DNA of 64,000 bases from Synergistota bacterium (GCA_023450745.1 JAEXGR010000018.1:1-64000), one strand, 5' to 3'. Shown: positions 51,086 through 59,046, counted from the first letter of the stretch. Made by a program: numbers and translations. The notes: generated by a model not told the origin, from the letters alone.

Positions 51086-51871
51086 TTATTGCTGTTTATC
51101 ACTTATAAATCCTAAATGCGACAATACTAATAAATAATTTTGAATCATATACATATACATAATGACACTGTAAAGCAGAATAAAATTTGAATAAAGGGGT
51201 GTCTTAGCGCCGCCGCCACCAACAGATAGGGCAAAAAACATTGAGTTTGAAGCTATTGCGGGAATAGGATTGTATGAAAGATGTATAAGCATCCACGACA
51301 TTCTATTCTTAGCATATTTTGTTCCCACATTAAAACGCCCGTCTTTAACCGGATAACGATATACACATAAATAGCTCGTAATTATTGAAGAAAGAAATAC
51401 AAAAAATACTATCCAGCCTAGTTCGTTACCTAGGTTTACAAAACATACGGGCAATGACATTGTGAACAGCAAGCATAAAATATATCTTCTCTCATCTTCG
51501 CCCTTATGCCGTACATAGCAGGCTGTTAAAGCCATTGGAATCGGCAAACTAAGAATTATCAACGTTACGTAATTATTGGGATACACTATAAAACAAATAA
51601 TATATAAAATTATCAATAACGCTACACAAGGCAAAAACGTAATTACGCGTTTTGGCGACCTATATGCATTTATATGCCGATAATTCAGATAAACAATTGC
51701 AATATAAAATATTATATGAAGGATTGAAACCATCATTGATAAATTTCTTATAGACGCTAGTAATATTATAATGAAAAAAAACGTAAAAATTTTATAATTA
51801 AACAAAAAACTCTTCCACACTTGCTCTTCGCTAAGCGGTAAACGATTTACTTGTGTTTCCGGCTCTTTCAC
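51086..51871 (-). CDS. Multi-pass membrane protein 1 of a c-di-GMP riboswitch-linked family
   Basis: About 261 residues from GTG 51871, with GGGAGG eight bases upstream. I do not recognise the family. A short cytoplasmic-type N terminus (LPLSEEQVWKSFLFNY) precedes about seven hydrophobic segments (residues 30-70, 80-125, 135-175 and 205-255 roughly). It is paralogous to the genes at 52875 and 53786: shared features are an EEQVWK or EDEVWK motif, an N/SAYRS motif after the second segment (INAYRSPKR), an R/K-DERR-like turn (GEDERRYILCLL), and a final NYLLVLSHLGFIS. Base composition is AT-rich, unlike the flanks. A c-di-GMP-I aptamer lies 57 bases upstream. Confidence 0.75.
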   Translation of the reverse strand: MKEPETQVNRLPLSEEQVWKSFLFNYKIFTFFFIIILLASIRNLSMMVSILHIIFYIAIVYLNYRHINAYRSPKRVITFLPCVALLIILYIICFIVYPNNYVTLIILSLPIPMALTACYVRHKGEDERRYILCLLFTMSLPVCFVNLGNELGWIVFFVFLSSIITSYLCVYRYPVKDGRFNVGTKYAKNRMSWMLIHLSYNPIPAIASNSMFFALSVGGGGAKTPLYSNFILLYSVIMYMYMIQNYLLVLSHLGFISDKQQ

Positions 51872-51928
51872 ACACCACACCTCCCAATCGTGTCATACAT
51901 TGATATTAAGGATTAAGTAAATGTTTTG

Positions 51929-52008
51929 AGGCAGCTGGCTGTCATTACTCAAGAGGAGAGTTTTCAGACCCTATAGCTTTGCGTCGCCATCTTTGGACGG
52001 TTTTGCCT
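51929..52008 (-). ncRNA. c-di-GMP-I (GEMM) riboswitch, copy a
   Basis: Reading the minus strand: P1 AGGCA (52008-52004) pairs with TGCCT (51933-51929); AAAACC opens the P1b hairpin with a CAAA loop; then GACGCAAAGC, the invariant GEMM core; then the P2 stem region AGGGTCTG...AATGACAGCC, closing with AGCTGCCT. Ligand-contact segments of the class are all present. It lies in the leader of membrane gene 1. No intrinsic terminator is visible before the start codon, so control may be translational. c-di-GMP binding is inferred from family knowledge. Confidence 0.85.
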
Positions 52009-52215
52009 TTTACTTTTGTTTTTATGTTTTGGCTTACTGTTAAAGCGCTTTGTTACAATTCAAATATTAAGACGCTGGCCTTTATTCTTTAATGCGGTTA
52101 AATCACTAACTTCTGTTATCATTCATATTTACTGTGAAATTTTGTTTTAACATATATTACTAAGTGACCAAAGCCTACCGTCTATACCTTTCAGTGTCAA
52201 TAGGTATATTCATTT
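52006..52215 (-). repeat. Leader repeat, inverted copy a
   Basis: This stretch is homologous to the plus-strand stretch 52526-52731 (shared blocks ATACCTATTGAC, TAGTGATTTAAC, GGCCAGC, AACATAAAAACAA). Together with the aptamer, each arm of the inverted duplication is about 285 bases. The 52006-52061 part is also nearly identical to 53719-53774. Confidence 0.8.
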
Positions 52216-52399
52216 TTATAATAGTTCTGTTGTAAAGTCTCCAATTTCCAATAATCGTTAATGATAATGTCACATCTCCGATATCCTGAGCGCCGTTGCC
52301 TCTTCTGTAACTCCAGCACTGGAACCTCGGCGCAACCAGCCAGCCAGATAAGTTCCAGTTCGCCGATGCGGCGATGAGCCTGTCACAGGTGAAAAACAT
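52175..52399 (-). pseudogene. Probable gene remnant upstream of riboswitch copy a
   Basis: A 74-codon open frame with no clear ribosome binding site. Its middle (WNLSGWLVAPRFQCWSYRRG, then GAQDIGDVTLSLTIIGNW) looks like real protein but is not one I recognise. The last 11 codons, NIPIDTERYRR then stop, are matched on the plus strand at about 52528-52563 by NIPIDAEKYKQ then stop, with mostly conservative changes. That pattern indicates a once-coding C terminus duplicated with the riboswitch. The start is likely lost. Confidence 0.4.
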
Positions 52400-52525
52400 A
52401 ATATAAAGAACATTTAAATATCCAACGCCGGCGCGGTAGGAATGGGAAGCTTAATCCATCTGCACCGGCTTAAAATTACAAAAATATTGTAGTAATTTGT
52501 AAACAATAACCAATGCCTTAAAAAT

Positions 52526-52731
52526 TAATATACCTATTGACGCTGAAAAATATAAACAGTAAGATTCAATCGTTTAGTAATACACATTAAAATTAAATAT
52601 CGCAATGGATATAAAAGTTATCAGCAACTAGTGATTTAACTGTATCGAAGAATTAAGGCCAGCACCTTAATATTTGGATTGTAAGCAAGTGGTTTAAGTG
52701 TAAGCAATAACATAAAAACAAGAGCTAAAGG
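52526..52731 (+). repeat. Leader repeat, copy b
   Basis: Plus-strand partner of 52006-52215. It starts with a decayed gene end (NIPIDAEKYKQ, stop at about 52561) and TTGACG, 17 bases, TAAGAT (about 52538-52566), a possible promoter that overlaps it. Between the two arms, 52400-52525, I see no gene. Confidence 0.75.
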
Positions 52732-52807
52732 CAAAACCGTCCAAAGACGGTGACGCAAAGCTACAGGGTCTAAAACTCTCCTCTTGAGTAATGACAGCCA
52801 GCTGCCT
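52729..52807 (+). ncRNA. c-di-GMP-I (GEMM) riboswitch, copy b
   Basis: P1 AGGCA (52729-52733) pairs with TGCCT (52803-52807). ACCGTC-CAAA-GACGGT forms P1b, followed by GACGCAAAGC, then AGGGTCT, an ACTC/GAGT stem and TGACAGCC before AGCTGCCT. It differs from copy a at only a few positions, several of them compensatory or in loops. It lies 68 bases before membrane gene 2. The ORF that appears to start at 52791 lies inside this RNA, so its true start is downstream. Confidence 0.88.
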
Positions 52808-52835
52808 CAAAGTAATACACAAATACATTAACAGT

Positions 52836-52856
52836 AAAATGCTGTTTAGCATTTTT
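52836..52856 (+). terminator. Short hairpin with T-run between aptamer b and membrane gene 2
   Basis: AAAATGCT (52836-52843) pairs with AGCATTTT (52848-52855) around GTTT, followed by a T-run. It is a candidate expression platform for riboswitch b; the stem is AT-rich and weak. Confidence 0.5.
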
Positions 52857-52874
52857 GCGAAGGAGGCAGCAGAA

Positions 52875-53651
52875 GTGAATGAAAATAATCTTGAAAATTC
52901 AAGCTTTACGTTAGCCATACCAGCTGATGAAGTACAAAAAATCATATATTCAAGCTTTAGAATTTCAATGTTAGCATGGACACCTTTACTGCTCTTCCTA
53001 ATTCCAAGAGTGTTTAGTGTAAAGTCTATAGTGCCGCTTTGTATCATGCCAATGGTTATATACTTCACGAGAAGGCGCCTAAAGACACGTTCTGCCTTAT
53101 TATTACCACAAAACATTATTCCACAACTAGCTGTGGTGACGTTATGGTTTCTTGTTGTTTTTCTGCTTATAATCCCCAATTATGTTACAGCGCTCTGCCT
53201 CCTTCCTATATCGGTAATTTCTTACTGTATTTGGAGCAAATATTTGAATGAAAGAATCGCGGTCTTGCCAGTATTAATTTATATGGCCTGTGCTCTTTTG
53301 TTTTATGGACAATATACGAGAGCGTCGTGGTTTTGTTTTATTACATTCGTACTACCAAATTTTTTCTGCTATATGTTTCTTTACGTGTGTACGTCAAGAA
53401 ATTTAATTTGTTTTAGTAATAAGGATAAAAATGGAGAAGGTTCTGTTTATGTGTATGATAAATGGGTTTCAACAAATCTGTTTATTCTATTTTACGTTTC
53501 ATCGATAGTATTTATGGCCGCTACTGTATTACCAGGGACACCGATCACATGGGAGGCGTTAGCTGCCAATGTGCTTTATTCATCTATAGTTTTTATTTGT
53601 TACATTGAAGATTACACATTGGTTATAATTAAATCTTTTCATATAAAGTAA
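52875..53651 (+). CDS. Multi-pass membrane protein 2 of the riboswitch-linked family
   Basis: About 258 residues from GTG 52875, chosen because GGAGG lies eight bases upstream; the longer frame to 52791 would begin inside the riboswitch. The N terminus MNENNLENSSFTLAIPADEV aligns with those of the two paralogues. About seven hydrophobic segments follow (for example LAWTPLLLFLIPRVF, LAVVTLWFLVVFLLIIP, FCFITFVLPNFFCYMFL). LNERIAVLPVLIY corresponds to the DER turn of the paralogues and the end IEDYTLVIIKSFHIK to their last helix. It is the most divergent member. Function unknown. Confidence 0.75.
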   Translation: MNENNLENSSFTLAIPADEVQKIIYSSFRISMLAWTPLLLFLIPRVFSVKSIVPLCIMPMVIYFTRRRLKTRSALLLPQNIIPQLAVVTLWFLVVFLLIIPNYVTALCLLPISVISYCIWSKYLNERIAVLPVLIYMACALLFYGQYTRASWFCFITFVLPNFFCYMFLYVCTSRNLICFSNKDKNGEGSVYVYDKWVSTNLFILFYVSSIVFMAATVLPGTPITWEALAANVLYSSIVFICYIEDYTLVIIKSFHIK

Positions 53652-53678
53652 CATAAAATCAAAAAGGGGTTGTTTTTG

Positions 53679-53708
53679 ATGGAATTAACGGGGAAGGCAG
53701 CTTTATAG
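53679..53708 (+). CDS. Tiny ORF MELTGKAAL after membrane gene 2
   Basis: Nine codons and a stop, 28 bases after membrane gene 2, resembling in position and start the ORFs at 51046-51072 and 54633-54731. A weak GGGG site precedes it. Probably a decayed or vestigial copy. Confidence 0.3.
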   Translation: MELTGKAAL

Positions 53709-53718
53709 TGATATAGCT

Positions 53719-53774
53719 GAATTGTAACAAAGCGCTTTAACAGTAAGCAAAAACATAAAAACAAGAGCTAAAGG
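53719..53774 (+). repeat. Leader repeat copy c without aptamer
   Basis: Fifty-six bases nearly identical to the minus-strand leader at 52061-52006, ending AGCTAAAGG exactly where the aptamers continue with CAAAACC. Here the aptamer is missing and the AAAGGTGG serves as ribosome binding site for membrane gene 3. Confidence 0.8.
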
Positions 53775-53785
53775 TGGTGACAAAA

Positions 53786-54613
53786 GTGCAAGAGGCTTCG
53801 CATAGAAGAGCGGATTTGGCAATGACGGAAGACGAGGTGTGGAAGAATTTCTGTTTCTATTTTTACTTTAGTACGTTAATTATGTTCCTTATCTATTTAA
53901 CGCTTGCGGTAAAAATATCTTTTCCTTCAAATCTGTTGCCGACAGCTGTAGTAATATCAGTGGTTTTTTTCACGTACAAACATCTCTCTGCTTACAGATC
54001 GGAGAGACGCAGGACGACTCTTTTACCTTTAGTTTTAATCATAGGAATTTGGTATCTTTATTGTTTGCTTTCATTTTTTCCTCTTATTAAATTGATGATT
54101 TCGGTCAGCGTCATAATGATTGTCGGGATGATGGGTAGCTACTTGTTCCATAAATACCGAGACGAAAGAATTTGTCTACTGTTTGTTTTATTTTCTTTGA
54201 CAGTGCCGTTGATCTTCTATTTGCCAAGCATTTGCGGCGACGTGCCTATGGTGAGATATATTACTGCATGTGTTATTGGCAGTACTCCTTTCTTGAATTA
54301 TATAAACTACTATAGATTTCCATATGGCCGGTCAAAACATGAAGATAAATTTCTGCGCGGGGATAAACTGTCAGGTCTAAAAATGGATACTTATATTACT
54401 GGAATGCAATACACACAGACTCTATTACTACTCTCTTGTACCACATTTGGGATTTTTATATTTGAAGATATTAATATCCCTGTATCGTATTCGAAGGTAG
54501 CGTTGCACGCTCTTTTTTGTTCGATGATGATTGCGCTGTATACAGAGAATTTTCTTTTTGTTCTAACTTATGTTGGGTTTTTAAGCACTTCGCCAAAAAT
54601 AGATACACAATAA
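53786..54613 (+). CDS. Multi-pass membrane protein 3 of the riboswitch-linked family
   Basis: About 275 residues from GTG 53786, eight bases after AGGTGG; GTG 53774 and 53777 are also open. It resembles membrane protein 1 closely in layout: LAMTEDEVWKNFCFYFYF near the start, KHLSAYRSERRRTTLLP, YRDERICLLFVLFSLTVP, YYRFPYGRSKHEDKFLRGDK and a last segment ENFLFVLTYVGFLS. Seven or so membrane segments. It has the duplicated leader but no aptamer, so it may have escaped c-di-GMP control. Function unknown. Confidence 0.75.
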   Translation: MQEASHRRADLAMTEDEVWKNFCFYFYFSTLIMFLIYLTLAVKISFPSNLLPTAVVISVVFFTYKHLSAYRSERRRTTLLPLVLIIGIWYLYCLLSFFPLIKLMISVSVIMIVGMMGSYLFHKYRDERICLLFVLFSLTVPLIFYLPSICGDVPMVRYITACVIGSTPFLNYINYYRFPYGRSKHEDKFLRGDKLSGLKMDTYITGMQYTQTLLLLSCTTFGIFIFEDINIPVSYSKVALHALFCSMMIALYTENFLFVLTYVGFLSTSPKIDTQ

Positions 54614-54632
54614 AATATGGAGGATGAGGACT

Positions 54633-54731
54633 ATGGCATTAAACGGTAAAATTTCGTTAAATTACAACTTCAATCGATGTGGTAATCCTCGAAGGCCTCC
54701 CAGTTCAGGTGAGCCAATTGGGATGATCTGA
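54633..54731 (+). CDS. Small ORF after membrane gene 3 (32 residues)
   Basis: GAGGATGAGGA precedes the ATG. The peptide starts MALNGKISLNYNFNRCGNPR and ends SSGEPIGMI. It is the longest of three ORFs with this start that each follow a membrane gene of the island. It might be a small secreted or membrane-associated peptide, or the 5' end of a lost gene. No match is recognised. Confidence 0.45.
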   Translation: MALNGKISLNYNFNRCGNPRRPPSSGEPIGMI

Positions 54732-54788
54732 AATATACGCATTCACAAAGTATATACGCCAGCTCACGCTTACTTTAGTAAACGGCGG

Positions 54789-55832
54789 TCATTTTGTCTT
54801 CGTTTCGCGCAATTCGTTGAGGGCGTCCAGTATTTCGTTTGCTTTGCCGCCGATGGAGGCCGCTTTTTCGTTCCAGTAAGGCGTCGCTATTTTTTTGAAT
54901 TCTTCATGGTCCGCAAAATCCGTCACCAGCGTTCCTTCCGCTTCGAACTTGTCGTAGTATTCGTTCTCAGAGGCGACCACGCGTCTGTTGAAATCGTCTT
55001 TCAGCTCGTTCCAGACCGCCAGCATCAGCTCGCGCGCCTCCGCCGGCAGGTCATCCCAAAATTGCTCGTTGGCCGATAGTACTCCCAGCGCGTACATGTG
55101 GCGGCTCTTGCAGATGTTGCCGGTTATTTTATGATAGCCGCCTTCGTAAAGCGCTTGGGCGGGACAATCGCAGGCTTCGACGACGCCGATTTGAATCGCC
55201 TCATACATTTCTCCCATCGCCATGGGAGTCGGCGACATGCCAAAGAGTGTGAAAGTATCTATATATACTTGGCTCTCGGGAGAACGAACGACAAGGCCGC
55301 GCATATCCTTCAGCGTGCGCAGCGGGCGGACGGAAGCGATTACACGCGCGCCGCTGTAGACCCAATCCAAAATGCGGATGTCGCTCTTTTGCGACATCGC
55401 CTCCGCGATCAGCTTGCCTGGCTTTCCATAGATACACCGGCCAAGGTGGTCGTAATCGTCGCAAATCAGCGGCGCGTACAGCATTGAGACTTCGGGACAC
55501 CAAGGCTCGTACAGAGACGGTTCGCCTCCGGACATATCCACCGTGCCAAGATTTACCTGTTCTATGATCTCAACGAAAGAACCCAGCTTTCCAGCCGGCT
55601 GGTAATCGAATGAAATCTTTCCGCCGGAGCGCTTCGTCACTTCCGCCATCCAATCTTCAATAATATAATTCATCAGTTCACCGTGGGGGATGGCATGGGC
55701 GAATTTGATCTTTATCGGTCCTCTGCCGGCAAAAGGAGCGCTTGACGAATGCATGACGGCAAACGCCGCAAGGACGGCCAAGACAGAGAGCAGCAGCGCA
55801 AGCGAGAGTTTCGGCGATAACTTCTTTTTCAT
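54789..55832 (-). CDS. TRAP-type C4-dicarboxylate/solute-binding protein (DctP family)
   Basis: About 347 residues from ATG 55832: signal or anchor segment (LSLALLLSVLAVLAAFAVMH), then IKIKFAHAIPHGELMNYIIE, GGKISFDYQPAGKLGSFVEI and the conserved LRTLKDMRGLVVRSPESQVY, in which an arginine binds the ligand carboxylate in this family. No DctQ or DctM membrane subunits are adjacent; instead a hybrid kinase lies just upstream on the same strand. It could serve a distant transporter or present ligand to the kinase. AAAGG is ten bases before ATG 55832. Confidence 0.88.
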   Translation of the reverse strand: MKKKLSPKLSLALLLSVLAVLAAFAVMHSSSAPFAGRGPIKIKFAHAIPHGELMNYIIEDWMAEVTKRSGGKISFDYQPAGKLGSFVEIIEQVNLGTVDMSGGEPSLYEPWCPEVSMLYAPLICDDYDHLGRCIYGKPGKLIAEAMSQKSDIRILDWVYSGARVIASVRPLRTLKDMRGLVVRSPESQVYIDTFTLFGMSPTPMAMGEMYEAIQIGVVEACDCPAQALYEGGYHKITGNICKSRHMYALGVLSANEQFWDDLPAEARELMLAVWNELKDDFNRRVVASENEYYDKFEAEGTLVTDFADHEEFKKIATPYWNEKAASIGGKANEILDALNELRETKTK

Positions 55833-55894
55833 TTCAACCATACCTTTCCGTACTCAAAATTTATCAAACTGTCTCTGAATAAAGCCCTGCCGTG

Positions 55895-58570
55895 TCAACT
55901 CAGGTATTTTTTCAGGATTAGATAGAGGCCGTGCGGATCTATGGGTTTAGAAATATGCTCGTTCATCCCGGCCGCGCGCGACCTTTCGACGTCGTCTGAA
56001 AAAATATCCGCGGTCATGGCCAGAATGGGGATGCTCTCGGCGTCTGGATGCGAACAGGCGCGAATCGCCGCCGCGGCTTGATAGCCGTTCATGACAGGCA
56101 TTTGAATATCCATAAGTATCGCGTCAAAGTAGCCTGGAGCGGATGCCGCGAAGCTCTCGCAGCCGAGCCGGCCGTTTTCCGCCGTTTCCACGTCCAGCCC
56201 GAACTTTGTCAGTATCAGTGAGGCGATCTCGGCATTTATGGCGTTATCCTCAACCAAAAGCACGCGTTTGCCGTGTAAATCGTACTCCGGAACCATATCC
56301 GGGACTGTGCGGACTTGACCGGCGGACATCTCTTCAAGGACGTTGTATAACGCGGAGGAGAAGAGGGGCTTTCCAAGTATCAGGTCCGCTCCGGCCTCTA
56401 GAGAACGCTGTTTTGCTTCCGCTATATCGTAGGCGAGAACCATGATCCGCAGGTCTTGGCCGTCAAACTCTCCGCGAATTTTTTTCGTCGCGTCCACCGA
56501 ATTCAGATCGGACATTTTCCAGTCGAGGATACACAGGTCAAAGGGCGTGGCGCCGCTTTTCTCCTCACGCAGAAGCTTCAGCGCCGCCTCCGCATTCTCC
56601 GCGAGGCTGTGCGCGACGCCGACGTTTGAAAGTATCTGCCCAATGTACTCGCGCTCGCAGGCGTTGTTTACGGCAACGACGGCGCGCATGCCTTTAATGG
56701 GGCTGAAGCTTCTGCTTGTCTGTTTCCCGGGCGCGGCAAACGGCAGTTCGACCCAAAATCGGGACCCCACCCCCTCTCTGCTTTCCACGCCTATCTGACC
56801 GTTCATAAGCTGAGTGAGGTTTTTCGCGATAGAAAGGCCGAGCCCGGTGCCGCCATACCGGCGCGCCGCGTCTCCGTCGGCCCTTTCAAACGGTTCGAAG
56901 AGCCTGGTTTGGAGTTCGCCGCTGATGCCGCAGCCGGTGTCGGTGACGTCGAACCTGACGGTGACGGAGGTGTTTTCGCGTTTTACCGTCTCCACTTTGA
57001 GCGTCACGCTGCCGCCTTTCGGCGTAAATTTGACGGCGTTGGATAAGAAATTCAGCAGGACCTGATTGACGCGCACCGAGTCGCCGACCAAAGTCTCAGA
57101 ATGGATGTTCTTGAGCACGACGTTAAACTCCACGCCCTTCGCCGAACACTGATCGTAGTAGATGGCCGACAGCGAGGAGATCAGCCTCGCGATGTCAAAT
57201 TCGCCGTTGCTTATCTTCATCTTGCCGCTTTCTATCGCCGAAATGTCCAAAATGTCGCTGATAAGCTGCAGCAGAAGTTTTGAGGAAATATTGATTTTTT
57301 TGAGATAATCGCCAAGCAGCGTCGGATCTTTGAGATGGTCGCCGGCCAAAGAGGCAAAACCGATAATGGCGTTGAGCGGGGTGCGCAGTTCGTGACTCAT
57401 GGTAGAGAGGAAACGGCTTTTGGCCTGGTTGGCCCGATTGGCCTCTTCCGTCGCCAGTTCGGCGACCGTGACATTGTAGCTCATCGCTTTGCCGACGGAG
57501 TAAATGGCGGCACCGTCCAAAACAAACAACGCCAGAAACAGCAGCAAAATGATCAAAGAGTAGTTGACGTCCTCATCCTCTAAATCGAAAGAGGAAAGCG
57601 GGACGCAGGTGACGCTGTGCCAGCCGTTATTCATCGCGGCCACGGAGAAGACGCAGTCGTAGCCCTTGTGGTTTTTATAGAACAGGTTCGTTGCCGGCTT
57701 TCCGCCGCTTGCCGCATCCGCAACCTCCTTTTGGAGCAGCGCTTTCCGGTCCAGTGTGAGCCCGTTGTAGTTGACGATGTAATCGTAGAAATTGACGTTC
57801 CTGTAGTCGCTGTTCTTGATTATGTAGTCCCCATCTTTATTGATCAGGACGGTTGACTGTCCGTCGTATTTCTCATGCATGTTGTAAGCGTTCAGCGCCG
57901 TTTGGGAGTTGACCACCAGCAAAACCGTATAGAGTTTCGTTTTCGCGCTTCCGTCCTTTAAGACGACGTGGCGGCAGACGGCGAAACATTTGCGTTTCGT
58001 GTCCGGGTCCGTGAATTCCAGCGCGAAGCCGGCATTGTGCAGGATGTCGTTGCCGGCGTCGGTGAAAGAGCGGCGAATGTCATAGTAGCCGCTGCCGTAG
58101 ATTATCTTTTTTTCACGCGTTTCAAAGCTGCCGTCCTCTTTTTTGATTTTTCTGACTGAAATTCCCGAATAATCGCCGAAACTGACCTTTCCTGTGTCGC
58201 CGTAACTGCCGCAGAGTACGAGCTGAAACCGCACGTCGGGGTCGGTATTGGCCTCGCCAAGATAACGAACCGCCGCGTCAGCGCTTAAATCCTTGAGCCT
58301 GATGTAGTTAACGATATCGTCAATTTTGACGCCCATGCCGCGGACATAAGTACAAGCGGCGTTAGCCGAGGCGGCGCTGAGGTTTTCAACATTATTGATG
58401 TTTTCCGTAAACAGCTTTTGGCGGTAATTCATGGTATACGCCGCATAAACCGCGCCGATGCCCGTCAGGACGAAGACGTTGACCAGCAAAACAGCGATAT
58501 ATACGCCAGATTTTGCGCTCCGGCTCTTTCGATAAAGATACTTCGCTTTTGTCTCCATGACCAGGCGCAT
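55895..58570 (-). CDS. Hybrid sensor histidine kinase with two receiver domains (891 residues)
   Basis: Membrane segment about 24-45, a periplasmic Cache-like sensor about 50-340, a second membrane segment about 345-365, then HisKA with His393 in STMSHELRTPLNAIIG, HATPase (LLNFLSNAVKFTPKGG, GCGISGELQTRLFEPF), a first receiver that has lost part of its acidic pocket (AVVAVNNACEREYIG) but keeps Asp683 in CILDWKMSD, and a second canonical receiver (LLVEDNAINAEIASLI) with Asp821 in LMDIQMPVMNG. It probably forms one unit with the DctP-type gene that follows after 54 bases. GAGAGG lies before the ATG. The start could also be ATG 58558. Confidence 0.9.
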   Translation of the reverse strand: MRLVMETKAKYLYRKSRSAKSGVYIAVLLVNVFVLTGIGAVYAAYTMNYRQKLFTENINNVENLSAASANAACTYVRGMGVKIDDIVNYIRLKDLSADAAVRYLGEANTDPDVRFQLVLCGSYGDTGKVSFGDYSGISVRKIKKEDGSFETREKKIIYGSGYYDIRRSFTDAGNDILHNAGFALEFTDPDTKRKCFAVCRHVVLKDGSAKTKLYTVLLVVNSQTALNAYNMHEKYDGQSTVLINKDGDYIIKNSDYRNVNFYDYIVNYNGLTLDRKALLQKEVADAASGGKPATNLFYKNHKGYDCVFSVAAMNNGWHSVTCVPLSSFDLEDEDVNYSLIILLLFLALFVLDGAAIYSVGKAMSYNVTVAELATEEANRANQAKSRFLSTMSHELRTPLNAIIGFASLAGDHLKDPTLLGDYLKKINISSKLLLQLISDILDISAIESGKMKISNGEFDIARLISSLSAIYYDQCSAKGVEFNVVLKNIHSETLVGDSVRVNQVLLNFLSNAVKFTPKGGSVTLKVETVKRENTSVTVRFDVTDTGCGISGELQTRLFEPFERADGDAARRYGGTGLGLSIAKNLTQLMNGQIGVESREGVGSRFWVELPFAAPGKQTSRSFSPIKGMRAVVAVNNACEREYIGQILSNVGVAHSLAENAEAALKLLREEKSGATPFDLCILDWKMSDLNSVDATKKIRGEFDGQDLRIMVLAYDIAEAKQRSLEAGADLILGKPLFSSALYNVLEEMSAGQVRTVPDMVPEYDLHGKRVLLVEDNAINAEIASLILTKFGLDVETAENGRLGCESFAASAPGYFDAILMDIQMPVMNGYQAAAAIRACSHPDAESIPILAMTADIFSDDVERSRAAGMNEHISKPIDPHGLYLILKKYLS

Positions 58571-58819
58571 TATCCTCTCGTTCTCATTGCTGTGTGGGAT
58601 ACTTCAATACATTATACAGATAATATTATATCACGCGCGCAAATAGATATGCAATCAGAGCGCAAAAATATTTAGCCGTTTACTTAACCGGGCAAACGGC
58701 GCGCGGATTTGAAACCAAAACGCTGTCTTAATTCAAAATAATTCAGAATATATCTAAAAATTCAATTGCGTTTGTCCGCAAAATAGCATATACTACAGGC
58801 GAACCATATCGAATCATCA

Positions 58820-58885
58820 ACAAATCAGCAAAAGGCGATGACGCGAAGCGGCAAGAGCCTGTACCGTTTGGAAGGCAGCAAGTTG
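58820..58885 (+). ncRNA. Possible GEMM-like structured leader of the hybrid kinase/GGDEF-EAL unit
   Basis: From about 58827: GCAA, then GATGACGCGAAGC (compare the GEMM core GACGCAAAGC), GCCT and a small CC/GG stem, AGGCAGC, then AAGTTGC closing with GCAA. This follows the 3' half of the c-di-GMP-I fold, but P1b is absent or very short and the core has one changed base. A terminator hairpin follows. It is a candidate only. From 58571 to 58819 no gene is seen. Confidence 0.35.
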
Positions 58886-58892
58886 CAAATAG

Positions 58893-58919
58893 AAAAGCCC
58901 TGCAAAAATGGGGCTTTTT
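58893..58919 (+). terminator. Leader terminator before the hybrid kinase gene
   Basis: AAAAGCCC (58893-58900) pairs with GGGCTTTT (58911-58918) followed by T; about 130 bases upstream of the start codon with no gene before it on this strand, so a regulatory terminator in a leader is likely. Confidence 0.75.
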
Positions 58920-59046
58920 GCTAGTTTTATCGAGGTACGCATGATGGATTGCATTCTACTTGCCGAAGCCGCAGAGAAGTGAGGGATTACTCGCCGCCGG
59001 CCGCGCAAAATCAGCATACCTTTATGAAGATTTGTGGCGGTGTAAT

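Noticed and set aside
52791..52874. N-terminal extension of membrane protein 2
   Set aside because: It would start within the conserved 3' end of the c-di-GMP aptamer; a GGAGG-GTG start at 52875 aligns with both paralogues.
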